Source: Megaleporinus macrocephalus
Lineage: Eukaryota; Chordata; Actinopteri; Characiformes; Anostomidae
Assembly: GCA_021613375.1 (NCBI GenBank)
Contig: CM038716.1
Span: 3,032,684 to 3,096,683, forward strand
Reading direction: 5' to 3'
DNA length: 64,000 bases
The notes under the pieces were generated by a model, which saw nothing but the letters and a program-made list of their open reading frames with translations, had not been told where the DNA came from and did not search any database. Each line of letters starts with the position of its first letter. Positions within the stretch are counted from its first letter, which is position 1. Shown here one piece after another: positions 33,900 through 44,500 of the stretch. The translations under genes and the position numbers were made by a program.

Positions 33900-36800
33900 T
33901 TACACAAGAATGTGTACCTAATGAAGTGGCCAGTGAGTGTGCAGTTAAATAATACTCAATTATTACTTAGGCTTTGTGGGGGGTTGCATATTAAATGCAT
34001 CATGTGTTCCAATTACAGGCAAATGTAATCATTGATAACCCGCACCCAGCTCATGGTAATGACCCGTACACTAAACAGATGAAAGGTTGTGGAGAGGAGA
34101 GCGAATACATTCACTTCACCCCAGACTTTCTCTTAAATGACAAACTTCTCAGTGCATATGGGCCCAGAGGTAAGAGCTTAATATTTAGTTATTGTCATAT
34201 TCTGAAAACAGGGTAACAAACAGTTTATAGGAATATAAAAGAAAATTTGCTTTTGAAGTATAATTACATTTAACATCAGCAGTGATCAACATACAAGAAC
34301 AGCTACACGACTCATAAACTCTTCTATATCTAATTACATTTCATTTTCAGGAAGAGTTTTTGTGCATGAGTGGGCTCACCTCAGATGGGGGGTGTATGAT
34401 GAATATGATGAGAATGTGCCGTTTTACTTCTCTAATGACCAGCGGATCCAACCTACAAGGTCGTTGCATCTTTGAGTTAGAATTTCTCAGTACAGTACTC
34501 TTGGAGACATATTAATGCTTTTGTGTGTCTTCGTTTGCCTCAGATGTAGCAAGCAGTTATCTGGCCAGTGGTTTGAAATGAATAATAACAAGGCTGCACT
34601 TTGCCGTTATGAGGCAACTGGACTGCCCACCAAGGAATGTCAGTTCTTTCCAGACAGAGATCAACAAACAAATGCCTCAATAATGTACATTCAAAGCATA
34701 AACTCAGTAAGTTGAAAATATAAACATAGTAAATACAATTTTACTTTTCATATACATACATGTATATTTTCAGTTATTTTTTCTAGATGCCCACACTAAT
34801 TTCATTTGCAGGTGACAGCATTTTGTGATGAAAAGAATCACAACATTGAAGCCCCAAACATGCAGAACCAGAAATGCAACCACAAGGCTACACGTACAGT
34901 GATTTTTCAAGATTCTGTAGACAAGAACGCCCTTCAGACTTTAACACCTCTACAATCCCCACCACCACCCCCAACATTCCGGGTAATCCAAAGAAGAAAT
35001 CAGGTTGTCTGCCTTATTCTTGATGTCTCTGGAAGTATGAAGGTGCGTAATACATGAAAGCATTCAAGAGAACATTTCAAAAGGTTTACAAATATGCAAG
35101 GTTCATATTATAGAAGATTTATATTAATGCCATCCACCTTTATCTCAGTTGTATATCTGTAAAAACTGGCTGTCCTATTTTAAAATGTGGCCTATAGTGA
35201 AGCTGTTACAACTTATTTCCAACCACCTCCTAAAGGGGTGCAACATATTTATTTATATTTATTATTTTATGTTTTAATATAAAGTGTGTCAGCATTGTAC
35301 TACAATTCAGAACTAGCCTTAACCATTTTTCCTGCAGTTTATATGAAGGTATAGCAGCTTTTGGTCAAATAAGCAATGTTCATGCCTTTTAAATCTGTAA
35401 TATTTAGTCTGACTCAATCTAAACAAAAAATTTCAACTGCGTTTTAGAAACGTTTGCTGCCGACTTTTAACAGCCAATATTTGACACGTTCAATTGGTCA
35501 CTTTCTAACTGGTGTAAATATTTGGGACATATATATATATATGCTCACTGAAAGATTCCATGCAGGATCTCCACCCTACTCTTGAACTTTTTGACAATAT
35601 GCACTATATAATAATTATAACAACATGCAAACCACAACTTGAACTACTCTAACTACAGAAACAACCAGTATTAATACTAAATAATTGTATTTAAGCAGAC
35701 AGTGTGCTTTATATATTATGTTACTGTTCAATGAAAAGCAATGTCTCCAAATCTATAAACGCCAACTTTACAGGAGAGGGCAAAAATCATCTTTACTCTG
35801 AATGTAAGTGAAAAGAAAGTGAATGTTTTTTTTCCCAAGCTATTATGGAGCATTTCTATTGATACAATCATCATGATATTTTCATATGATGTAAACGGTA
35901 GCTCAAATAATGTAGAAATTATGTGTTTATTTGTTTTTTTTGGACAGAGATGATATGTCAATTAATCAGTTATGTAAAGAGATTACTGGTGCATTGCTTG
36001 AATTTCAATCCACATAGTTTACACATGCGCTTCATTGTTAATCATTAAGTGGCACAGCTAACAAAAAGTTGTTGGGGGGCCCTAAGAACCCACATATGTC
36101 GCTTAATAGACAGAGCTGGTTCTGATATTAGCACTTACAGTTGACTGGCAGATACAGCTGGGCAGAAATTTCTCAAATATGTGACCCACCCATGAGGAAA
36201 TATAGATGCCATTATTTGACTGTTTATCATCTTTGTATCACCTCTGCTTGAAGGGCCAGAGAATGCTCCGACTACAGCAAGCTGCTAGGATATTCCTCAG
36301 TGAGATTGTGGAGGAGGGATCATATGTGGGCATTGTCAAGTTCAGTACTAATGCAGACATTATAAGTCCATTAACTAAAATAAAAGATAAAGCCTCAAGA
36401 GACAGTTTGATTGGCAAATTGCCAAAAGATGCTGACGGATCGACAAACATGTGTACTGGACTTCAACAAGGTTTTCAGGTAAGAGACAAAACTCTTATTT
36501 TTTGTATTTTTTTTACACAGTATCTTTTGCATTCATAGTGTACTGGACAACAGTGATCTGCAAATGAAGATGAAACATACTTGAAAATGTAATCTGTGCT
36601 AAACCAATAAAATGTTTGTTATTTATTTCAGGTTCTTCAGCAAGATGATCAAAGCGCAGTAGGAGATAATGTACTTTTCCTGACAGATGGTGAAGCGACA
36701 GATAATATTCAGGATTGTTTACAGTCAGCTGTGGACAGTGGTGCCATTATCAACACTATAGCACTTGGTCCCAGTGCCTCTAATGTGTTGATAACGATGG

Positions 36801-39800
36801 CGAATAAAACAGGTACACTGTTAGAAAAAAAAAATGATTTAAACTGGGAATGTACTGAATATAATGAAGTAAAATACAATAGCCATTAACTTTCTTTTAA
36901 GGTGAAATGCATGTAAATAAATAATATATTTACTGTATTTTAACACTGTTCAAATGAACAAAAACTTTATTTTATTTTATATCACAGGGGTTAGTTACTG
37001 AGATAACTATGATAAATGGCTGTACGTCAGAAATGAATGAATGAAGTAGCAAATCTGTTTTAGATTAAAATAAATTAATAAATAAGAAAATAATTAAAAT
37101 AAATGGCAAAATTTTCCATCATTATATATTTTGTCTAGTAGCTCGGCTTCTGGAGTTTAATTACAGTGTGATTTAATGTCTGTGTAATGATGTAGAGTGT
37201 AACACTTTAAAGTCAGTTAGAATTTGATAAGTGTTTCATTCATTTAACAGCAGTCACCATATGAAAAAGCATTAGTAATGGAATTTTGGTGCTGAATGTA
37301 AAGATCATAACTTTTTTAATTAATTTCATTAGATGGAAAGTTCATCATTGCTAATGAAAATCTAATTTCCAACCAACTTGTGGATGCATTTTCCTCGTTT
37401 ACATTGTCTGATGGAGATTCCACCAAACAGACAATACAGGTGAGCTACGCACATACTCTTAATGAGAAATGGTTCTGCCTAGTACTGTGAACCAGCATGT
37501 TAACTTCAGTGGTTCTTTTTGTTTCCTGAACAGCTTGTGAGCACTGGAAATTCTTTTACTGGTTGGTTCAATGGAACGGTGCCCATAGACCGCACTGTAG
37601 GAAACAGCACCACCTTTACAATACTCTATGAAACAAGTACACCCACTGTGTACATACAGACGCCAAGTGGTTCAGTGTATGGACAGACTCATATCACTGA
37701 TAATGCGGCTACGCACACCATCACTTTAAATATTCCTGGAACTGCAGAGGTATGAGCACTTCTGGAGAGGCGACACTCTTTTAAATGCATACATGAATGG
37801 CAGTAAAACAAAACTGGATAATCTGTCACTTTATATTGTTTGAAACTGATGGGTGGGATATTTTATATGATATACACATACAGTACTGTGCAGAAGTATT
37901 TATATTACATGTAAGAGGTTTCTGTTTTTCTATGAAAAACAGATTTTTATTATGGTAATATAGAATAGTTAGAAGATGCAGGAAACATAGTCTTCTTGTC
38001 TTCTTAGCGCCATCTTGGTTTTACCAGAGTCGCTGCCTATCTTCACATGAGCCACAACTAAAAAATGTGACAGAAACAAAAAGTGTCAGATTGACACTGT
38101 CACGGTGAACGTAATATTCTGATCTCTCCTGGATGGCACATTAATTATTATTATCATTAGTAGCAGTAGTAGTTATTTCCAATCCACCTTAAATGGAACA
38201 GGAAATGAGAATAAGACGCTTAAGAAACTTCAATAAGAAACTTAAGCTTAATCTCTGGACATTGTACAGTACTAAGTTACAATCAGTAAAGCAGTACCAC
38301 TTGTGGTGGGGCTGCTTGTTAAACCCCTAAATTACTACAGATATACACTTGTTCGCAATGTTTATACATTAGCTTACAATAATCGGGCCAAAACAAAAAT
38401 ACCTTGCCCAGCATTGACTCACACATTGCATTAATTAGTTTAATGTCATCAGCAGCACACTTTATTTAATATAATGAAGCAGGTATTGGATCGTGCCTGT
38501 AAATACTAGTATTCCTCAAAGACTTGTAAATAGTTGTTTATTTGTATGTACTCTAATTTTAGTTTTTTTTTCTCCAAGCAAACACAGTACTGTATGTTAA
38601 CATATCGGAAATTTTGACTTATTGAATTTAAAGTTTAATCTGTTCCAATTCTTGTGCATGGCAGCCTGGAGACTGGAAATACAGCTTCCTAAACAGAGGA
38701 TCCACTGCTCAGACTATAACTTTAACAGTAACAAGTCGAGCCGCCCGCAGTAATGTTCCTCCAGTCACTGTTCAGGCCCAGATGAACCAGCTTAGCAGTG
38801 ATGGAACTAAACCTATGGTAGTTTTTGCTGAGGTCCATCAGAATTACATTCCTGTGCTAGGGGCCAAGGTTTTGGCCACCCTGCAGTCAGATACTGGACA
38901 TTCAGAAAAACTGCACCTACTGGATAACGGAGCAGGTACTACTACATTACATGTTATAGTAGTAATTGAATTATGGATGTATATATACTTGAGCTGAATA
39001 GACTTATGCTTATGCTGAATAGACATGTGCTTAGTTATATTTTGAACTCATGTTTTACAGGAGCTGATAACTTGAAAGATGACGGCATCTATTCTAGATA
39101 TTTTACAAAATTAAAGAATGGAAGGTACAGTCTGAAAGTGGAAGTCTCATATCAAGAAGGAGCCACCAGTGCTTCGCCCAGCAGACACAGTGGTGCTCTG
39201 TATGTCCCTGGATTTATTGTGGATGGTAAGTATGGCAGATTGTGAAGACTTTACACAATGTGAACATTGTTTTTTTTTGGATATTCATATTTTTTGGAAC
39301 TGTTTGGACATTGAATAGAAGGTTTCCAACAATTTGCATGTTCGTTTTAGGCAGTCATTGGCCCCAACATTGAGAAATTGAATGCTCCATTCTGCCAGCT
39401 GCATCATTTACACTAATAAATAGTTATACTACTGTTAAAGTTGGCAGTCAGTATGTCTCCTGCTGCATTAAGTCTACCACTGAGTTCTTCTTTTCAGGCA
39501 AAGTGCAGCTAAATCCTGAGAAGCCCCCAGTGAGTGTGGAGCCAGCAGATGTAGGCAGTTTCGCCAGAACAGCCACTGGAGAGAGCTTTGTGATAAATGT
39601 GCCTCCAGGCGTGACCCCACAGTTCCCTCCCATTAAGATCACAGATCTTAGAGCTCAAATCCAGGAGGACATTGTGCTTCTCAGCTGGACAGCTCCTGGC
39701 GAGGACTTTGATAATGGAACAGGTAAATATTACACAGGTCCACTTTACCTGACCCACTGCTCTAACACTAGAGATTGATAAAAGAAAATGGGTATGCAAG

Positions 39801-41448
39801 CAGAGCAGAAATGCATCCTCCTCATGTTTAATATGTTGTCCATGTTATATAGTTTCTTTATAAATCCAAACATTACAGTATTCAATTAAATAGTTTAATA
39901 AGCAAATTTAAATCTCATTTAAATCTGATGACTCAGCAAGCTATTCAAATGTTTTATATAACATATAGGTTTGTGGTCTTTCGTTCCTGTGGTATAGGGC
40001 TTGGGAATGTAATGTCATGATGCAGTGTTTTATGGGTAATTGATGTGGGGGGTTAGTTGGTCTGTGCTTGTTCAGGATAGTTGACTGAATCTTATTCATC
40101 ATAACTGCCTTCCTTGATTTTGGTTGATCTGTAGTTTATGGATTTCACTAAATACAATTGCAGAGCTGAATAACATGTGGCTCTATGTGACTACCAGTTC
40201 ATAGATCAGAGCCAAATCATGGACAAGGGATAAACCAAACTCATGTTTATACTTGAATCATATACATACATTTATTTTTTTGTCTGTAAGCTGCGCACCA
40301 AGGAATCTGGAGATTTGTCTCCACAGCTAAATTATTGATATACAGTGATGTACGATTTTCACCTCAAGTCCTCCTGAAGTTTATACCTTATCTACATTGT
40401 ATCCTCCTTGTATGTGGAATCATCATTATTGCAAACTAACCACTGTAGTGCCACTGTTTATCACCATGGTTTACTGCATACTCCAATGTTTTCCAATACT
40501 ATTATTCGACAGAGTGATGATAGAGCACTGTTCGCCAATGTTTCTGATGAACATATTGAACAAAACTGACTACAATAAACAAAAACAACATGTTTTCAGC
40601 TTTCACATTTCATAATATACCATTTCTGTTACTAGGTGCAGTTAGTTATGCTGTGACTAGGTTACTGACATAAGCTGAGGTGTCAGATAATTGCCATTTG
40701 TGTTTTTCTCTGCAAGACTTTAGACTGACTGTTCATTTAGTTTAATATGATTTAGTATTATTTTCTATGGGCTTTAATACAACAGTGCAGTAATGTCTTC
40801 ATTCGTTAGCAACCCATAGCGGATTATGCCAGTGGGTGAGTGGAGTATGCGGTGGCACTTTAATGATTCGGGCCAGCCTATCCTACTGACAGTACTGCAG
40901 TTTAGCATTCTCCATCATTGAACACATAAGAATCAATCAGCCAGTTAGCAAGCCCTTTCTAATCCGACAAGTAGGCCATCTATAAGTCAAGGATAGCTCT
41001 TCTGTAAACAGCAGCTCCCTAATGTTTCAATTTCTTTTCTGTTTAAGCTGAGTCCTATGAAATTAGATGGAGTGAACGTTTGGAGATACTGCAAAAGACC
41101 TTCATTAAAGCTAATCCAGTAAACACATCTGCTCTCCATCCACAAGAAGCAGGTTCAGATGAACAGTTTTCCTTCCTGCCAGACAGCCCAATCCGCAATG
41201 GAACCACACTGTTCTTCGCTGTTCAGACAAAGGACAGGCAGGGACTGAAGTCTGAGGTATCTAACATTGCTCGAGTGACAAAGTTTGTCCCAAGTCCCAA
41301 AACTCCAGAAATTTCATATCTAAGTTTTTATCAGTTACTGATAGTCGTCTCAGTCTGTTCAGTAATCATGTTGGCATGTCTCATAGCTGCTGTAATTACA
41401 TGCGCAATGAAACGCAAGAAGGCGGAGAAAGAAACTGCAGCCAACTAG
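30973..41448 (+). CDS. clca: Calcium-activated chloride channel regulator (CLCA), copy B
   Basis: Fourteen exons give 909 codons: 30973-31122, 32896-33030, 34019-34169, 34351-34459, 34544-34706, 34812-35042, 36254-36478, 36632-36812, 37333-37439, 37534-37749, 38665-38935, 39061-39225, 39498-39722, 41048-41448 (TAG). All introns are GT-AG and phases equal those of A and C. The protein has a signal peptide ([20 protein letters not shown]), HEWAH at 151-155 with GVYDEYDEN after it, DVSGSM (307-312), GSTNMCTG and FLTDGEATD for the VWA metal site, the [10 protein letters not shown] block, and a transmembrane helix near 873-897 before [12 protein letters not shown]. Its inferred role is as for A: an extracellular epithelial protease and regulator of calcium-activated chloride conductance. 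Exons 7-9 are much closer to A, most other exons closer to C. Intron 2 carries a broken Tc1 copy and two long microsatellites. No disabling mutation is seen. Confidence 0.95.
31361..31406. repeat. (AAT)n microsatellite in CLCA-B intron 1
   Basis: About 15 AAT units. Confidence 0.97.
32315..32550. mobile_element. Possible hAT-like MITE in CLCA-B intron 1
   Basis: The left end CAGGGCTTCCTAAACC and, on the other strand, the right end CAAGTGGTTTTCAATCTG resemble hAT termini (CAGxGxTTCxxAA). Flanks share only TCT, so the target duplication is not convincing. Confidence 0.35.
33257..33335. repeat. Compound (CA)n(TA)n microsatellite
   Basis: About 18 CA then about 20 TA units in CLCA-B intron 2, directly before the Tc1 fragment. 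Confidence 0.98.
33336..33790 (+). mobile_element. 5' part of a Tc1-like transposon
   Basis: CACTACCACTCAAAAGTTTA at 33335 is a Tc1-type terminal repeat. An ATG at 33726 opens a frame beginning [20 protein letters not shown], which has the look of the N-terminal DNA-binding start of fish Tc1 transposases. The frame runs straight into a (TA)n expansion at 33791, so only about 20 residues remain. Confidence 0.6.
33791..33900. repeat. (TA)n(TTTA)n microsatellite
   Basis: About 34 TA units then 7-8 TTTA units in CLCA-B intron 2. GTACCTAATGAAGTGGCCAG just after it (33914-33933) resembles the right end of family M2. Confidence 0.97.
35740..35954 (-). mobile_element. MITE family M1, copy 5
   Basis: On the minus strand: ATCTCTGTCC, ATAGAAATGCTCCATAATAG, ACTTACATTCAGAGTAAAG, TTTGCCCTCTCCTGTAAAGT, GATTTGGAGACATTGC, in the order of copy 1. 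It lies in CLCA-B intron 6. Confidence 0.65.
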
Positions 41449-41858
41449 ATTTGTTAACCATCCCAACCAGAAATGGCTAACAAATAAACATGTAGCCATC
41501 ACTTGGCTCATATACATCATATTAACAAATCTTTTATTCTTTATTTGTAACATTGGCATTTTTGTTCAGTACAAAAATTAGATGGGAATAGTAAGCCTTA
41601 CTGATAAAGCAGTTCTACAGTCTACTGGTGATATTGTGGGACTGCTTCAAACAGACTTGGCTTGGTCAAGACAATGTTAATGATTTTAATGATAGACGTT
41701 ATTTAATGTACTTCATTATCCTGCTATCCACAGTCGGTGGCTCAGGGATGTCACCTTTTTGTTTTAAGCAATTGTCTGTGTTCGCTTAGTTTCTATCAAG
41801 ATTTAGTTGGAAGCTTGAAAATGTGTTATACTTTCAAAGAGTGTAAACGGTAACATAA

Positions 41859-41864
41859 AATAAA
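41859..41864 (+). other. Candidate poly(A) signal of CLCA-B
   Basis: AATAAA 411 bases after the stop. A second AATAAA at 41483, only 35 bases after the stop, is an alternative. Confidence 0.35.
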
Positions 41865-42504
41865 TGTCATTTATGTAACCTATTTAATATAAACCAATAA
41901 TAAGTAACATCTGGTCAATCTAAAGTGTTCATGAATGTTGGCAACTTTCCAATAAAGAAATTCATAAAATTCATTGCAATGTTTCCTTTTTTCCTTACCA
42001 CTAATATCTTGAATAAACTTACTCAATGTGTTAAAGGAAAAGGGGGGAATATCCACCTTAGCAGCACGCTATCAAGGAAGAAAGCTCCTCTAGCTTCATT
42101 TCCTTTATAATACCTGGTTCTGATTCCTCTTTCCCTTAAAACAGTGTTAATCTTGTCCGGTAAGGATTAAACCAGTCTCTGACTTTCATGATCTGGGTAC
42201 ATGTCTTTAATAAACCCTTGCAGGATTAGCAAAAGTATGATGCATGCATTATGTTGTCCTGTTATTTTGGTTGTTTTAGTGAGTATCGTATGTTTTTGGT
42301 ATCGGTATGCTTCTTCTCCAGCTTTTACAAGGTTTGATGTCCTACTTAGCAATTTTACTATTTTTCAAAACATTTGTTTTTTTTGTTCTAGAAATCATAG
42401 TGGGCAGTTTATTAAATTGTTTACAGTTATCTGGTTTAGCTGGATTCAACTATGTAAAGACATGTGTAACAAGTAGCTGCAGTGTGGGTGTATCAAGTGT
42501 GGAC

Positions 42505-42745
42505 AGGAGGAGGAGTGCAGGAGACGATGATTTCTTTGCATGGTGCCAACTGAACCAACTGCAGCTGAATACATCTAAGACCAAGGAGATGGTGGTGGAT
42601 TTCCGCAGGTCTTGACCACCGCCACATCTGGTCTCCATTGACGAGGTTGATGTGGAGATGGTCAGGACACACAAGTACTTTGGACTGCAGTTGGATGACA
42701 AGCTATTCTGGTCATCGAACACAGACACTCTGTACAGGAACCTAT
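42505..42745 (+). mobile_element. LINE reverse-transcriptase fragment
   Basis: One frame reads DDFFAWCQLNQLQLNTSKTK then EMVVDFRRS, a TGA at 42613, and continues in the same frame with LVSIDEVDVEMVRTHKYFGL and LDDKLFWSSNTDTLYRN. This is the stretch after the catalytic region of a non-LTR reverse transcriptase, the same stretch as in the LINE at 21793-22692 but from a different subfamily. One nonsense change (probably CGA to TGA) and loss of both ends make it inactive. Confidence 0.8.
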
Positions 42746-43131
42746 TTATCTATCTAGAATAAAAACTACACAAAAACGTAAGAGGACTAGGCTACTTGTT
42801 TCAAACACACATATGTGTCTCAGGACATTAAGCTCCTGGCGCGTTGGGTCTTATGTCTTGTGTTATTATCAATGACTTTGCGAAGACAGAACAGTGCTGT
42901 GCTGTGCTTATTAATGACTAATAATTAAGGATTAATATAAATGATTATAATATGTCATATGATGTCATTGGTATTGTATGTTATCATGCATTTGTAATGT
43001 TTAACATTAATATGTAGTGCTAGGCATCCATAATGTGGAGGTATTATGCAATGACATATAATACAATAATGATACAATGAAGTGGTTTTTGGAGAGACTT
43101 TAAGCAATCTAACATTTTCTCCCTTGCTCTT

Positions 43132-43192
43132 TGTCTCTCTCTCTCTCTCTCTCTCTTTCTCTTTTTTCTCTTTATCTAGATAGATAGATAGA
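43132..43192. repeat. (CT)n and (TAGA)n microsatellite
   Basis: About 14 CT units, interrupted pyrimidines, then four TAGA units. Confidence 0.95.
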
Positions 43193-44457
43193 TTTAGGCA
43201 ACCAGTAGATTATATACAACACAGGTGCACAAAACAATAAAATACAATACAACAAAGTTCACAACAAACAAGTGTAGAGAAAAGTAGCCCCCTAAGACTA
43301 TTAGTCACATATATGGGGGCTAGTTACGTTAGAAACCCCATATTTTGCCAACATAGATGCACAATAAGGCATTAAAATGAGGATAAAGTGACTTGACTTG
43401 CATTGTGAGTCTGAGCCAAAAATGACTAATAAATTGTATATGAATATAAACATGCACATAACTGCTACCCTGAATAAAACCATGGATGATGGTAATACTG
43501 TGAAAGCTATGAAATTATATGTCCAAATTATAATGTTCAAAACATATTTGTGGATACATCCCTGAAGCTTTTGTACTTTCAGTTGAGCCAGAGAGAAGCT
43601 ACAGGTTAGAGAGAAAACACAATAATCAGATACGCAAAAAAGTGTTAATAACAAAAAATGGCAATACAAACAAAAAACATTTGTTTCCTTATTAGTCCTA
43701 TGGTAGATGGTACAATGTGTTATTTTCATTTAGTTAATTATCAACCATGTTAGATATGGATGAATAACATTTGTTTCCTTATTGATTTTTCCTTGTTGAT
43801 TTTATTCTGTATTATAAGTATATATATTTTCCTGCAGCACTTTCCAGTAAGGGTAGAAATACATTTACTAAGGTAATGCTTCCCAACCGAATGTTAACAT
43901 GCATGCTCTGAAGTAACAACAACAATGGGTCACATTCACAAACTTAAATTTATTCTTAAAACCAACTTATCCAGTTATCACAAAGATTCTAACATTCTCC
44001 AATTTTACCTTATTTGAGATTTAGTCTTAGATAAGAACAGAAACAATGTGTAGCTGGAATTCAGACATAGTAAGTATTCCAATCAAATTGGTGATTAAGT
44101 GCATAATTTACCTGTTTCTTCACTCTCCAATACAAAATAACTTATTCTAAACTCCCATGCTTGAGGGACCTTTGGGCTCAAGACTGCAGGGCTCAAGACT
44201 GCAGATCCCTGCAAAACCTAACATTACAATACAGTCAAAGCACCACAAATCTTATCCAAATTGGAATGTGTCCCGTCTAAAATTATGAAGTTACTGCACT
44301 GTAGCGAGGCAAACTGTAAGGAAGCATATGTTTCTGCATCCTCATACAGTGTTTAAGGTAGCTTAACGGGTAATTGTACAATTGCAAAACATATTTTTTT
44401 CTGCACCACACGTGAGAAGGTTTCCTGTAGGTGATGTAGAAGATTTCCTCCTCACGC

Positions 44458-44465
44458 TATATAAG
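44458..44465 (+). promoter_or_regulatory. TATA box of CLCA-C
   Basis: TATATAAG lies 43 bases before the ATG at 44501, with GATTTCCTCC just upstream as in copy B. TTTCAGTTTTGCAG (44485-44498) just before the ATG could serve as a splice acceptor instead, which would make this box a coincidence. The match in spacing to copy B favours a true core promoter. Confidence 0.7.
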
Positions 44466-44500
44466 TTAGACTTTGGGCTTCTTGTTTCAGTTTTGCAGTC

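Larger units (their letters stand above)
41449..44457. other. Spacer between CLCA-B and CLCA-C
   Basis: A 3 kb spacer. It holds AATAAA at 41483-41488 and 41859-41864, the LINE fragment at 42505-42745, a (CT)n run at 43132-43165 and otherwise unassigned sequence. The 142-codon minus-strand frame at 43301-43729 has no recognisable domain. A 15-base tandem duplication (GGGCTCAAGACTGCA) lies at 44174-44203. Confidence 0.45.

Noticed and set aside
33158..34028. Frames rich in IYIYIY and THTHTH
   Set aside because: They are translations of (TA)n and (CA)n microsatellites.
43301..43729. 142-codon minus-strand frame between B and C
   Set aside because: Low-information hydrophobic sequence in AT-rich DNA, no domain, no splice context, no counterpart elsewhere.
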